Both the position numbers and the translations under genes were made by a program. A stretch of DNA of 35,275 bases from an uncultured Clostridia bacterium (GTDB lineage: Bacteria; Bacillota; Clostridia; Oscillospirales; Ruminococcaceae): the NCBI GenBank assembly GCA_947586185.1, contig CANPXN010000028.1, forward strand, positions 1-35,275, written 5' to 3'. The stretch's first letter is position 1. Each line of letters opens with the position of its first letter. The notes beneath the pieces were generated by a model that searched no databases, was not told where the DNA came from, and was given only the letters and a program-made list of their open reading frames with translations. Positions 25,445 to 33,307 of this stretch are shown here, piece after piece.

Positions 25445-26392
25445 CTAATTAACTTTATTAATAGGCTTTCCGTTAAGGAATGCCGCTATATTTTCATAAA
25501 CTATATGCACAAGTCTTCGTCTTGTTTCAAATGGCGACCATGCCATATGTGGAGTAATGACGCAGTTTTTGGTGTTCCTTAGAGGTGTATCTTCTCTCAT
25601 AGGCTCATATTCCAAAACGTCCACTGCCGCAGCGGCAATACTGCTGCTGTTCAGGGCATCGCTGAGAGCCTGTTCATCTACGACACCGCCTCTTGATGTA
25701 TTTATAAGCATAGCAGACGGCTTCATTTTTGAAAGTCTGCTTTTGTTTACGAGATTTTTGGTTTCCGGAGTAAGGGGGCAGTGTATTGTAAGAAAATCGG
25801 AAAGTGAAAATGCTTCGTCAATACTTACAAGCTTAAATTTACAGTTTTCCGGTTTTGTTCTTGTTGCAATTATTACATTCATTCTGAATGCTTCTGCGAT
25901 ATCAGCGACCTTTTTGCCGATATTCCCATAGCCAATAATGCCCAGAGTTTTGCCAGCTATTTCAGCCGTTGGTATCGGGAACATGGAAAATGTATCCGAT
26001 TTTATCCACTGTCCCTCTCGGACGATATTGTCATACCGGCTCACCTTACTGCACTGATTTAAAATATATGCAAAAACAAGCTGAGCGACAGCATCGGTCG
26101 AATATCCGCCGGCATTGCACACGGTAATGCCTCTTTTTGAAGCTGCTTTTATATCAATATTGTTATAACCTGTTGCACAAAGTCCTATATATTTAATATT
26201 GGGGCATTGCTCCATGATCTCTTCTGTTATAAGACATTTGTTACAGAGAACGATTTCAGAATCTCCGATATGGTTTATAATAGATGAGGCGGACGTATTA
26301 TGATAGCACCTAACCTCTCCAAGTCTGTTGAATATATCCGAGGGGATATCCCCGTTAGTAACTGTTCCCCATTCAAGAATTGAGATTTTCAT
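25445..26392 (-). CDS. D-2-hydroxyacid dehydrogenase (glycerate dehydrogenase-like)
   Basis: This 315-residue NAD-dependent D-isomer-specific 2-hydroxyacid dehydrogenase carries the dinucleotide motif GIIGYGNIGKKVADIA (residues 151-166), catalytic Arg234 in NTSRGGVVDE, catalytic Glu263 in VDVLEYEP, and the catalytic His282 in TPHMAW. It resembles HprA/GyaR-type glycerate (hydroxypyruvate) dehydrogenases and D-lactate dehydrogenase relatives, and which 2-oxoacid it uses cannot be read from the sequence. It lies 10 bp upstream of proB and 9 bp downstream of a small membrane protein, clearly in one operon. A hydroxyacid dehydrogenase is not a standard member of a proline operon. Confidence 0.92.
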   Translation of the reverse strand: MKISILEWGTVTNGDIPSDIFNRLGEVRCYHNTSASSIINHIGDSEIVLCNKCLITEEIMEQCPNIKYIGLCATGYNNIDIKAASKRGITVCNAGGYSTDAVAQLVFAYILNQCSKVSRYDNIVREGQWIKSDTFSMFPIPTAEIAGKTLGIIGYGNIGKKVADIAEAFRMNVIIATRTKPENCKFKLVSIDEAFSLSDFLTIHCPLTPETKNLVNKSRLSKMKPSAMLINTSRGGVVDEQALSDALNSSSIAAAAVDVLEYEPMREDTPLRNTKNCVITPHMAWSPFETRRRLVHIVYENIAAFLNGKPINKVN

Positions 26393-26401
26393 GAAAGCTC
26401 C

Positions 26402-26677
26402 TTACTGCTTTTCAGCGCTTTTTCCCTTGAAAAGCTTTTTGTCAAAGCGTGATACGACAATAGCGCTTATGAGTCCGATAAATTCAACAAGACCTACTAT
26501 ATTGTAAAGAGTTTTGCTTTTATTGAGGTAAATAAGCATTGAAACCGGTATTATTACAGCCATAATGAGCTGGTAAAGGCGTTTTTGCCTTATAAACTGT
26601 ATTATAAAAAATATGGCTGCCACTGCGCAGAAAATGACATGAATGTTAAACGGCATAGGAAAAAGATTACTGTTCAT
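26402..26677 (-). CDS. Small three-helix membrane protein
   Basis: This 91-residue hypothetical protein has three predicted membrane helices (IHVIFCAVAAIFFIIQFI, LYQLIMAVIIPVSMLIYL, NIVGLVEFIGLISAIVV) and a short basic C-terminal tail. No family was recognised. The ATG at 26677 follows GGAGG at good spacing. It is the first gene of the operon with the 2-hydroxyacid dehydrogenase, proB and proA (gaps 9, 10 and 2 bp). The position might suggest a role in transport or sensing linked to these pathways, but nothing in the sequence shows this. Confidence 0.75.
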   Translation of the reverse strand: MNSNLFPMPFNIHVIFCAVAAIFFIIQFIRQKRLYQLIMAVIIPVSMLIYLNKSKTLYNIVGLVEFIGLISAIVVSRFDKKLFKGKSAEKQ

Positions 26678-26699
26678 AATTAAACCTCCACATTACATA

Positions 26700-26763
26700 A
26701 CTGCGCCTTTTATGGTACGCAGTCCTTTATTGAAAGCGTCCGGAGATTATTTTCCGTGGCGCT
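26700..26763 (-). other. Hairpin leader of the membrane protein-dehydrogenase-proBA operon
   Basis: The roughly 95-nt leader contains a 6-bp hairpin ACTGCG/CGCAGT (26700-26723) next to the ribosome site and a longer interrupted hairpin closed by AGCG/CGCT (26735-26763). It has no T-box signature or terminator run. It may influence translation. Confidence 0.4.
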
Positions 26764-26779
26764 AAGCATTATTATTTAT

Positions 26780-26808
26780 AGTATAGCATGAAACGAGCTG
26801 TTTTTCAA
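26780..26808 (-). promoter_or_regulatory. Promoter of the proBA-containing operon
   Basis: On the minus strand, a -35 TTGAAA (26803-26808) and a -10 TATACT (26780-26785) with TGC extended -10 are separated by 17 bp. It starts the transcript for the membrane protein, dehydrogenase, proB and proA. Confidence 0.8.
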
Positions 26809-26864
26809 GTGAATTCAGGACGATTTTAAATAATCTTTGCTGAGATAATGAGAAAAATAGTATA

Positions 26865-26894
26865 GGCACTGTTTACAATTACATAAACAGTGCC
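26865..26894 (-). terminator. Terminator of the pseudo-receiver regulator gene
   Basis: An 11-bp perfect stem (GGCACTGTTTA with TAAACAGTGCC) and an 8-nt loop are followed on the minus strand by TATACTATTTTTC. It lies about 75 bp after the stop of the response regulator at 26971. Confidence 0.75.
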
Positions 26895-26970
26895 CATGTT
26901 AATATAATAATACGCATAGCCTTGCACAGCTTCACATTGTACCGACCATTATTTTTATTCAATGCGGTTC

Positions 26971-27732
26971 TCAGGATGTAAGGTTGCTGACCGTTGTGAC
27001 CAGCTGGTCAATATTTACCGGCTTGAAAAGATATGCATGAGGTTTAAGGCTTATTATCTCATCGATCTTGCTTTGCTCGGTAACGCCTGTAAGGAAGCAG
27101 ACCGGAATACTCTGACCCTTAGGGTTGCATTTAAGCTTTTTGTATACATCCGCGCCTGTTTCTATAGGCATTTCATAGTCAAGTATAATAAGGTCAACAT
27201 CATTTGAGTCAAGGAATCTCTCAACAAGTATTCCATTCATCATTGTTGTAACGTCATATGCTTCTCCTAAAGCGGTTTTCAGCATTTTCAGCATGCTTTT
27301 ATCATCGTCAACCACGAGAACATGCTTTTTAACATCATTTTTTGCAGCCTTTGCAGCTTTTGAGTGATATTCTTCAAGGAATCTGGTGATCCTGAGAGCA
27401 AGGTTGTCCGCCGAAACCGGTCTTTTGATAAACAGATCAGCAATTTTCGGAGCCATATTTCTTATATCGTCACAGACAGACGAGCTTGCAACAATAATTA
27501 TAGGCGATGAATTATATGATGTGCTCCGTCTGACGCTTTTTATAAGATCAATCATTTTCTCGTCAGCAGAATCGAAAAAACGAACGTAAGCGTCAGGCTT
27601 GAACAATTCAAAGTGGTTTGTAACATCGCTTATGTAGTCAGAGGTGCTGAGATTCTGAAAATAAGGATCAGTATGCTGGAGAAAGTCCATAACAAATGCA
27701 GATTTTCCTCCAGCAAGTATTTTATAGCTCAT
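26971..27732 (-). CDS. Response regulator with degenerate first receiver and intact second receiver
   Basis: This 253-residue protein has two receiver-like folds and no output domain. The N-terminal half (1-120) has the receiver pattern (FKPDAYVRFFDSADEK, SSPIIIVASSS, LFIKRPVSADNL) but lacks the acidic pair at the first strand, so it is probably a pseudo-receiver. The C-terminal receiver (136-253) is complete: acidic VDDDK (141-145), phospho-Asp185 in IILDYEMPIETG, Thr in FLTGVTE and Lys in LFKPVN. It may act as a phosphate sink or by protein contact. It is transcribed divergently from the solute-binding protein and GGDEF-EAL genes, with promoters within about 100 bp of each other, hinting at a shared circuit. 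Its messenger has a leader of about 260 nt. Confidence 0.85.
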   Translation of the reverse strand: MSYKILAGGKSAFVMDFLQHTDPYFQNLSTSDYISDVTNHFELFKPDAYVRFFDSADEKMIDLIKSVRRSTSYNSSPIIIVASSSVCDDIRNMAPKIADLFIKRPVSADNLALRITRFLEEYHSKAAKAAKNDVKKHVLVVDDDKSMLKMLKTALGEAYDVTTMMNGILVERFLDSNDVDLIILDYEMPIETGADVYKKLKCNPKGQSIPVCFLTGVTEQSKIDEIISLKPHAYLFKPVNIDQLVTTVSNLTS

Positions 27733-27992
27733 ATAAATCCTCCGTTCTGCCGCTTTTAAATATCCGTTTTCCCTGTCAAAGCGGCACTCAGAGATTCGGC
27801 AGAGCTTTTGAAAGCTCTAAAAAAGCCGCCGGAAAGGATACTCTTTGCCTTTCTGACGGTTTGATTCTCGTGCAGTAGAGCTTAGTGTAAATAAAGTATA
27901 TACAAATATTGAATATGTATCGCTTCCGCAGCTCTTATTAAAGATATAAGTTTGCTTTCCGTGGCTTCGGTAATTTTAACCGATTTTAATAC
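27733..27992 (-). ncRNA. Long structured 5' leader, unidentified
   Basis: The promoter at 27999-28027 would give an untranslated leader of about 260 nt. On the minus strand it can form a hairpin ACCG...CGGT near its start, a CTTAT/ATAAG hairpin, a stem AGAAAGG/CCTTTC near 27834-27857, and a strong AGAGCTTTTGAAAGCTCT palindrome (27801-27818) framed by GCGGC and GCCGC segments (27781-27785 and 27825-27829). GCC/GGC blocks offer alternative pairings. No match to a riboswitch class I know (c-di-GMP-I, c-di-AMP, cobalamin, T-box, SAM) could be established. Most of the 538-bp gap between the divergent genes is this leader. Confidence 0.45.
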
Positions 27993-27998
27993 ACTTAT

Positions 27999-28027
27999 AT
28001 CATATCACTAATAGCTTTAAAAGTCAA
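27999..28027 (-). promoter_or_regulatory. Promoter of the pseudo-receiver regulator
   Basis: On the minus strand, a -35 TTGACT (28022-28027) and a -10 TATGAT (27999-28004) are separated by 17 bp. It diverges from the promoter at 28082-28110. Confidence 0.7.
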
Positions 28028-28081
28028 GGAAAAATTTTTAAATTAGGTTATTTTGAATCAATAAAATATATCTTGTCAGGG

Positions 28082-28110
28082 TTGATTGATATGGGAAAAT
28101 GTGATATAAT
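28082..28110 (+). promoter_or_regulatory. Promoter of the solute-binding lipoprotein / GGDEF-EAL pair
   Basis: A -35 TTGATT (28082-28087) and a perfect -10 TATAAT (28105-28110) with TGA extended -10 are 17 bp apart. The leader of about 150 nt contains a long interrupted hairpin (GCCC 28145-28148 with GGGC 28187-28190). Confidence 0.75.
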
Positions 28111-28197
28111 AAATCCAGACATTTATTATATATTTATTCAAAATGCCCTTGCAGATGCGTAAAACAAGTTTTGCTTCCTGCATATCGGGCGATTATA

Positions 28198-28206
28198 TGA
28201 TATAAT
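28198..28206 (+). promoter_or_regulatory. Possible second extended -10 promoter
   Basis: TGATATAAT at 28198-28206 repeats the extended -10 of the upstream promoter exactly, 96 bp downstream. No good -35 lies at the right distance, so it would rely on the extended -10 or be fortuitous. Confidence 0.4.
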
Positions 28207-28270
28207 GGACGCAAGCATTTCAAGCATTTATACTATATTTTAACACTGAAATTGAAAAGAGGTTTTAATA

Positions 28271-29734
28271 ATGAAAAAATTTAAAGCTACCTGTCTTGGA
28301 CTTTCACTGCTTTTAGCTGCTTCATCTCTTTGCGGCTGTTCTGAAAAGGAAAGCAGCGACCAGCTTCTCGACCCTAAAAATCCTGTAACAGTAACTGTAT
28401 GGCACTACTATAACGGCGTTCAGCAAACTACATTTGATGAAATGGTCAATGACTTTAACGATACTGTTGGTCATAAAAAAGGCGTTGTTGTTGAGGCTTA
28501 CAGCAAGTCCTCCATAAACGAACTGGCTGACAGCGTTATTGCGTCTGTAAATAAGGAATCAGGAGCTGAAACTCCTCCGTCAATATTTGCGGCATATGCG
28601 GAAACCACCTATAAGCTGGATAAAATGGGAGCTATTGCAGACCTGAATCAGTATATTACCGATAAGGAAAAGGATGAATATATTAAGGAATACATAAACG
28701 AGGGCATTTTCTCAGACGGCTCAATGAAGATATTTCCTACAGCCAAAAGTACAGAGGTAATGATGATCAATAAAACTGACTGGGATAAGTTTTCTTCTGC
28801 CGAAAATGTGAGCGAGTCCGACCTTTCCACTATGGAGGGTATTGCCGAAACTGCTGAAAAATACTATGAGTATACGGATGCTCTTACTCCGGACATTCCT
28901 AACGACGGAAAGGCATTCTTCGGCAGGGATTCCGTTGCAAACTATATGTACATTGGCGCAAAGCAGCTGGGATGCGAATACTTTGAAATAGACAAGGACG
29001 GCAACGCTTCGGTCACAATTAAAAAGGATGTGCTTAAAAAGCTCTGGGAAAACTATTATGTGCCTTATGTAAAGGGCTATTATACGGCACAGAGCCGTTA
29101 CAGAAGCGATGATGCGAAGATAGGTTCTCTTATCGCCCTTATATGCTCAACGTCTGGAGCGGCATATTTCCCGTCAGAGGTAACAATCGACAATGATTAT
29201 ACATACCCTATTGAAAACAAGGTTTTTGAGGTTCCGTGCTTTGCTGATTCAGAGAAGTATTATGTTCAGCAGGGTGCAGGAATGTCTGTAATTAAATCGG
29301 ATAAGAAAACTGAATATGCAAGTATGCTTTTCCTTAAATGGTTTACAGAAGAGGAGAGGAATATCGAATTTTCCATAAGCTCCGGTTATCTTCCTGTCAA
29401 GGAATCTGCAAACGATTATAATAAGGTTTCTGAGGTCAATTCAAAGCTTGAAGCTCCTATGGACGATACAATGCTTAATACGATCAAAACTGCTATCGGC
29501 GAGATCGACAGCAAAAGTCTTTACACAAGTACTCCTTTTGATAAGTCGACCGAGGCAAGGGACTATATTGGTAATACAATGCAGAATACCGCAGCCGATG
29601 ACTACGCCGCTGCATGGAAGAGAATTTCAGCCGGTGAAGACAGGGACTCTGTGCTTAATGAATATGTAAGCGACGAGGCCTTTGATAAGTGGTATGAAAG
29701 TTTTATTGACGGACTGGAAAAAACAATCTCATAA
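28271..29734 (+). CDS. Extracellular solute-binding lipoprotein (family 1), signalling partner of a GGDEF-EAL protein
   Basis: This 487-residue lipoprotein has the lipobox SLCGC (lipidated Cys23) and a family 1 binding fold: TVTVWHYYNGVQQTTFDEMV at the mature N terminus, PSIFAAYAETTYKLDKMGAI, LRKD-free middle, and QQGAGMSVIKSDKKTEYASM near the C terminus. Such proteins usually deliver sugars or peptides to an ABC importer, but no permease or ATPase is in this operon. It is followed after 18 bp by a membrane GGDEF-EAL protein with a large extracytoplasmic domain, so a role as ligand-binding co-receptor is the more economical reading. The ligand is unknown. The start has AAGAGGT before the ATG. 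Confidence 0.88.
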   Translation: MKKFKATCLGLSLLLAASSLCGCSEKESSDQLLDPKNPVTVTVWHYYNGVQQTTFDEMVNDFNDTVGHKKGVVVEAYSKSSINELADSVIASVNKESGAETPPSIFAAYAETTYKLDKMGAIADLNQYITDKEKDEYIKEYINEGIFSDGSMKIFPTAKSTEVMMINKTDWDKFSSAENVSESDLSTMEGIAETAEKYYEYTDALTPDIPNDGKAFFGRDSVANYMYIGAKQLGCEYFEIDKDGNASVTIKKDVLKKLWENYYVPYVKGYYTAQSRYRSDDAKIGSLIALICSTSGAAYFPSEVTIDNDYTYPIENKVFEVPCFADSEKYYVQQGAGMSVIKSDKKTEYASMLFLKWFTEEERNIEFSISSGYLPVKESANDYNKVSEVNSKLEAPMDDTMLNTIKTAIGEIDSKSLYTSTPFDKSTEARDYIGNTMQNTAADDYAAAWKRISAGEDRDSVLNEYVSDEAFDKWYESFIDGLEKTIS

Positions 29735-29752
29735 GAAGACAGGTGTCAGCTG

Positions 29753-32700
29753 ATGAATAAATGCAAGACCCGATCTGTCCGTAAAATACACATAAAAGGT
29801 CGGCCGTTTTTTGTTAAGCTGTTCATGGCAATGTTTATCATTACAATTTTACAGCTGTTTATATTTTTATCCGTGCTTTTGTTTGGCGGAGAGTTTTCGT
29901 ACATAAAAAGGTATGCTTACAACGCCTTTGTTGAAAAGAATGCAAACAGAAAAAGCTATATTGAAAATATGCTTACACAGAAAATGACTGCTGCCAACAA
30001 TTCAGCGGCAGAAATTGCGGAGCTGGTTGACGGTATGCTTTCAGAGCGCAGCCTTAATGTCGGGGATATGCGGAGCAGCAAGGAACTGAATACCGAAGTT
30101 TTATCAGAAACCTCGGATATACTGCTGTCATTACTCAGACAGAATCAGGTCAATGATGTGTATATGATCATAGACTCCGGAGAGCTGTATAGCAGCGGAG
30201 TGCAGAAAAAGCTAAGTGGGATCTATATCAGGGATATTGACCCGAGAGAAAATAATATTTCAAATAATGAAGACCTGCTTATGGAAATGGGCAATTCTAA
30301 CATTGCTTCGGAGCTTGGTATAGTTCTTGATTATGAATGGGCAGCTCAGCTTGACGTAACGGACAACAGCAGCGGAAGTTTTGATTTTTATTTTAACACT
30401 CTGAAAACCGCTGAAGGTCATAGTATGGATAATGTTTATGAGCTGGGTTACTGGAGCGGCTTTACAAGAATTTCACGGTCTGCGGATGCAAGCATGAAAT
30501 ATACCGTTCCTCTTATTGCAAAGGACGGTACTGTATACGGAGTTATAGGGATCGGAGTTACAGAAAAGCTTATTCAGGATACTATGCTGGCTAAGGAGAC
30601 CTTTGGCAGCGACGTATGCTATATACTTGGTGCGGATTATGAAAACAACGGTGAGTATGAGGTACAGATGTACTCAGGCTCCTTGTTTGCAAGACTTGGC
30701 AGGGACGACCTGAAAATAAACAAGGAGCACAGGGTAGAAGGTGAAATATACGACTTCAATCATCAGGGTGATCTTAAAACTATAGGAAATATTCAGCGGA
30801 TAAATCTCTATAATTCTGCCTCACCGTTTAAGGCTCAGAAGTGGGCTCTTATATCAATAGGTGAGGAATCGGGCGTAATGGCGATCTATAACGAGCTTGT
30901 CGTTATGTTTGTCTATTCTTCAATAATTTCCATTGCCGTATGCCTGATAGGAGCAGTTATAGTTAACAGGAGAATGACAGTTCCTGTTGAAAAGATGATC
31001 AAGGTTCTTAACAAAAGCTCTGCCGAAAGCGGGGATATAGTGAGCTTTGAGCCTTCAAGAATCAATGAGATAGATACTTTGGGTCAGGCTATTACAAAGC
31101 TCCAGATCAATGTAAGGGCAAGCGCTTCAAGAGTTTCTAAGATCATTGGAATGGTCGATATGGGAATCGGCGTCTTCATGTATGACTACAGCAAAAGCAG
31201 AGTCTATGTTGGTGAGAGCCTTGTAAAGCTTTTAAATTTCAGCGAGCTTCCTTTTGGGGAGGATGTGACTATATCCTTTGAAAAGTTTTCTGAATATTTG
31301 AGAGCGATTGATACCGAAAATAAAGTATGCTCAAACAGTATCTTTTCAGACATAGAAGAAAGACCTGTAAAAACAGATATTGAGCTTATGTATAAGAATG
31401 CAAGCGGCGATGAAAAGTGGCTGAAATTCAGCCTTACCCTTGAAAGCATGAATGTATTGGGGCTTGTTCAGGATATCACAGCCTCTGTAAATGAAAAACG
31501 CCGTATTGAATTTGAGCGTGATTACGATATTACAACAGGTCTTCTTAACAGGAGAGCATATTTAAATATACTTGATGAGCTGTTCAGTAAGCCTGATAAG
31601 CTTAAAACTGCTGCAATTATCATGACGGATCTTGATAACCTTAAATATGTCAACGATACCTATGGTCATGACTTTGGTGATGATTACATAAGAGGCGCTG
31701 CAAATATTCTCAATGAGTTCAGCGATTATGGCGGAATCGTTTCGAGACTTTCCGGTGATGAGTTCAACGTTTTCCTGTATGGGTTTGATACAAAGGACGA
31801 GATCAGGGATATTATAGAAAAGATTCGCAGAAAGATGATGAGAAGCTACTGTTTGCTTGCGGACGGTACAAAATACAAAATCAGAGCAAGCGGAGGAATT
31901 TCATGGTATCCTGACAACTCAAAGTCCTATGATATGCTTATGAAGTATGCCGATTTTGCAATGTATACGATAAAGCACACAACAAAGGGCAGTATAGCTG
32001 AGTTTGACGAGAATGAGTACAAAAAGGACAGCATTCTTATGACCGGCGTTGAAGAAATGAACAGGATCATTGATGAGGAAAGAGTACGCTTTGCATATCA
32101 GGCTATAGTCAGTGCAAAAAGCGGTGAGGTCATCGGATATGAGCTGCTTATGAGGCCTCAGTCTGAAATCCTAAAATCTCCTCTTGACCTGATAAGAATT
32201 GCAAAATCAAGCTCCAAGCTTTATGAAATAGAGAGGCTTACATGGTTGAAGGGCCTTGAAGGATTCAGTGAGCAGATCAAAAAAGGAAATATCGCTCCGG
32301 ATTCAAAGGCGTTTGTAAATTCACTTGCAAGCTGTATTGTAGATTATGAGAATACTGAATTTATTGAAAGGGAATATGGTGCGATCCTTAGTAATATTAT
32401 GATGGAAATGCTGGAGGGTGAAACTGAAAATGAAGTATACACCTCGCAGAAGCTTGAAACTATAGAGCGCTGGAAAGCCGGCATTGCCCTTGATGATTTC
32501 GGAACAGGCTATAACAGTGAGTATCTGTTCATGAAGCTCAGTCCTGACCTTATCAAGATAGACAGGTCGATTATAAGCGGCTGTGACAAAGATCAGGGTA
32601 AGGTGAACATTATCAATAATCTCATACGTATGGCAAAAAATAAAAACGCTGCTGTTCTTGCAGAGGGTGTTGAAACATCCGGAGAGCTTAAGCGTGTTAT

Positions 32701-32812
32701 TGAATGCGGTGTTGATTATATTCAGGGTTATTACATTACACGCCCTGTATTTGAGCCTCAGCCTATAAAAACTGAAATTATAGAGGACATACTCAGCATA
32801 AACGGAAAATAA
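29753..32812 (+). CDS. Membrane receptor with GGDEF and EAL domains (c-di-GMP turnover)
   Basis: This 1019-residue protein has membrane helix 1 (about 22-45), a long extracytoplasmic Cache-like sensor (about 46-382), membrane helix 2 (383-405) and a HAMP-like segment (about 406-465). A PAS-like region (to about 580) is followed by a GGDEF domain with motif RLSGDEFNVF (SGDEF 667-671, Ser in place of the first Gly) and an EAL domain with YELLMR (Glu797), AFVNSLAS, DDFGTGYN (Asp914, Asp915), IKIDRSI and AEGVET. EAL metal and catalytic residues appear present, so phosphodiesterase activity is likely. SGDEF variants can be active or serve only to bind GTP, so synthase activity is open. The upstream lipoprotein is likely to feed it a ligand signal. 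Confidence 0.92.
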   Translation: MNKCKTRSVRKIHIKGRPFFVKLFMAMFIITILQLFIFLSVLLFGGEFSYIKRYAYNAFVEKNANRKSYIENMLTQKMTAANNSAAEIAELVDGMLSERSLNVGDMRSSKELNTEVLSETSDILLSLLRQNQVNDVYMIIDSGELYSSGVQKKLSGIYIRDIDPRENNISNNEDLLMEMGNSNIASELGIVLDYEWAAQLDVTDNSSGSFDFYFNTLKTAEGHSMDNVYELGYWSGFTRISRSADASMKYTVPLIAKDGTVYGVIGIGVTEKLIQDTMLAKETFGSDVCYILGADYENNGEYEVQMYSGSLFARLGRDDLKINKEHRVEGEIYDFNHQGDLKTIGNIQRINLYNSASPFKAQKWALISIGEESGVMAIYNELVVMFVYSSIISIAVCLIGAVIVNRRMTVPVEKMIKVLNKSSAESGDIVSFEPSRINEIDTLGQAITKLQINVRASASRVSKIIGMVDMGIGVFMYDYSKSRVYVGESLVKLLNFSELPFGEDVTISFEKFSEYLRAIDTENKVCSNSIFSDIEERPVKTDIELMYKNASGDEKWLKFSLTLESMNVLGLVQDITASVNEKRRIEFERDYDITTGLLNRRAYLNILDELFSKPDKLKTAAIIMTDLDNLKYVNDTYGHDFGDDYIRGAANILNEFSDYGGIVSRLSGDEFNVFLYGFDTKDEIRDIIEKIRRKMMRSYCLLADGTKYKIRASGGISWYPDNSKSYDMLMKYADFAMYTIKHTTKGSIAEFDENEYKKDSILMTGVEEMNRIIDEERVRFAYQAIVSAKSGEVIGYELLMRPQSEILKSPLDLIRIAKSSSKLYEIERLTWLKGLEGFSEQIKKGNIAPDSKAFVNSLASCIVDYENTEFIEREYGAILSNIMMEMLEGETENEVYTSQKLETIERWKAGIALDDFGTGYNSEYLFMKLSPDLIKIDRSIISGCDKDQGKVNIINNLIRMAKNKNAAVLAEGVETSGELKRVIECGVDYIQGYYITRPVFEPQPIKTEIIEDILSINGK

Positions 32813-32823
32813 TAGTAAATTGA

Positions 32824-32850
32824 AAGCCTTGCAGGTTGTCTGCAAGGCTT
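32824..32850. terminator. Bidirectional terminator between convergent genes
   Basis: A perfect 11-bp stem (AAGCCTTGCAG with CTGCAAGGCTT) and a 5-nt loop lie between the GGDEF-EAL stop and the zinc-ribbon gene stop, which converge 41 bp apart. Confidence 0.85.
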
Positions 32851-32853
32851 GTT

Positions 32854-33288
32854 TCATATATTTTGTTCCATTTCATCTGTGGGTTCGTAATCAACGCTCC
32901 AGTCCAAATATGAGCCTAAAGTTCCGCAATTGGTGCAGCGGTTTCCGATATATACCCATTTTACGCTGCCATTTTCTCTGCGTATAAAACCGACACTTAC
33001 ATTGTAGGATTTACTGCTTTTGCATATTGAACACTTTCTTAATCTCGGCCTTGCATCATCCCACACTTCGTCGCAGTCCAAAAGTATCTTTTTTGTTCCG
33101 CATTTTGTGCATTTAACTTCGATTGCATCTTCGTCCTGATCGACCCTAAGTTCAAAGGAATCGTTTCCACATGAATGGCACAGAACGGGTTTTATGTCAA
33201 TGCTGTCGTCGTCTGAATACAGATGAAGCCATTCAGATATATCGTCTGCGCTATCTCCTGTCCAATATTTTTTGGAAGTATCTATCAT
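32854..33288 (-). CDS. Double zinc-ribbon hypothetical protein
   Basis: This 144-residue protein contains four CxxC knuckles (CHSCG, CTKCG, CSICK, CTNCG), which form two zinc ribbons, and is otherwise acidic with a tryptophan-rich N terminus (KYWTGDSADDISEWLHLY). No enzymatic motif is seen. The ATG at 33294 is too close to AGGAGAG, so the ATG at 33288 is preferred. It follows the alkyltransferase-like gene after about 19 bp and is probably co-transcribed with it. Nucleic-acid or protein binding is a general guess for such folds. Confidence 0.7.
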   Translation of the reverse strand: MIDTSKKYWTGDSADDISEWLHLYSDDDSIDIKPVLCHSCGNDSFELRVDQDEDAIEVKCTKCGTKKILLDCDEVWDDARPRLRKCSICKSSKSYNVSVGFIRRENGSVKWVYIGNRCTNCGTLGSYLDWSVDYEPTDEMEQNI

Positions 33289-33307
33289 GATCATGCTCTC
33301 CTATTAA

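Noticed and set aside
27855-27885. tRNA-like T-arm (GGTTTGATTCTC)
   Set aside because: The flanking bases do not form a 5-bp T-stem and there is no anticodon arm or acceptor stem.
27781-27890. c-di-GMP-I (GEMM), c-di-AMP or cobalamin riboswitch in the regulator leader
   Set aside because: GGCAAAG and GCCGAATC fragments recall these classes, but the conserved tetraloop, receptor and spacing could not be found by eye on either strand.
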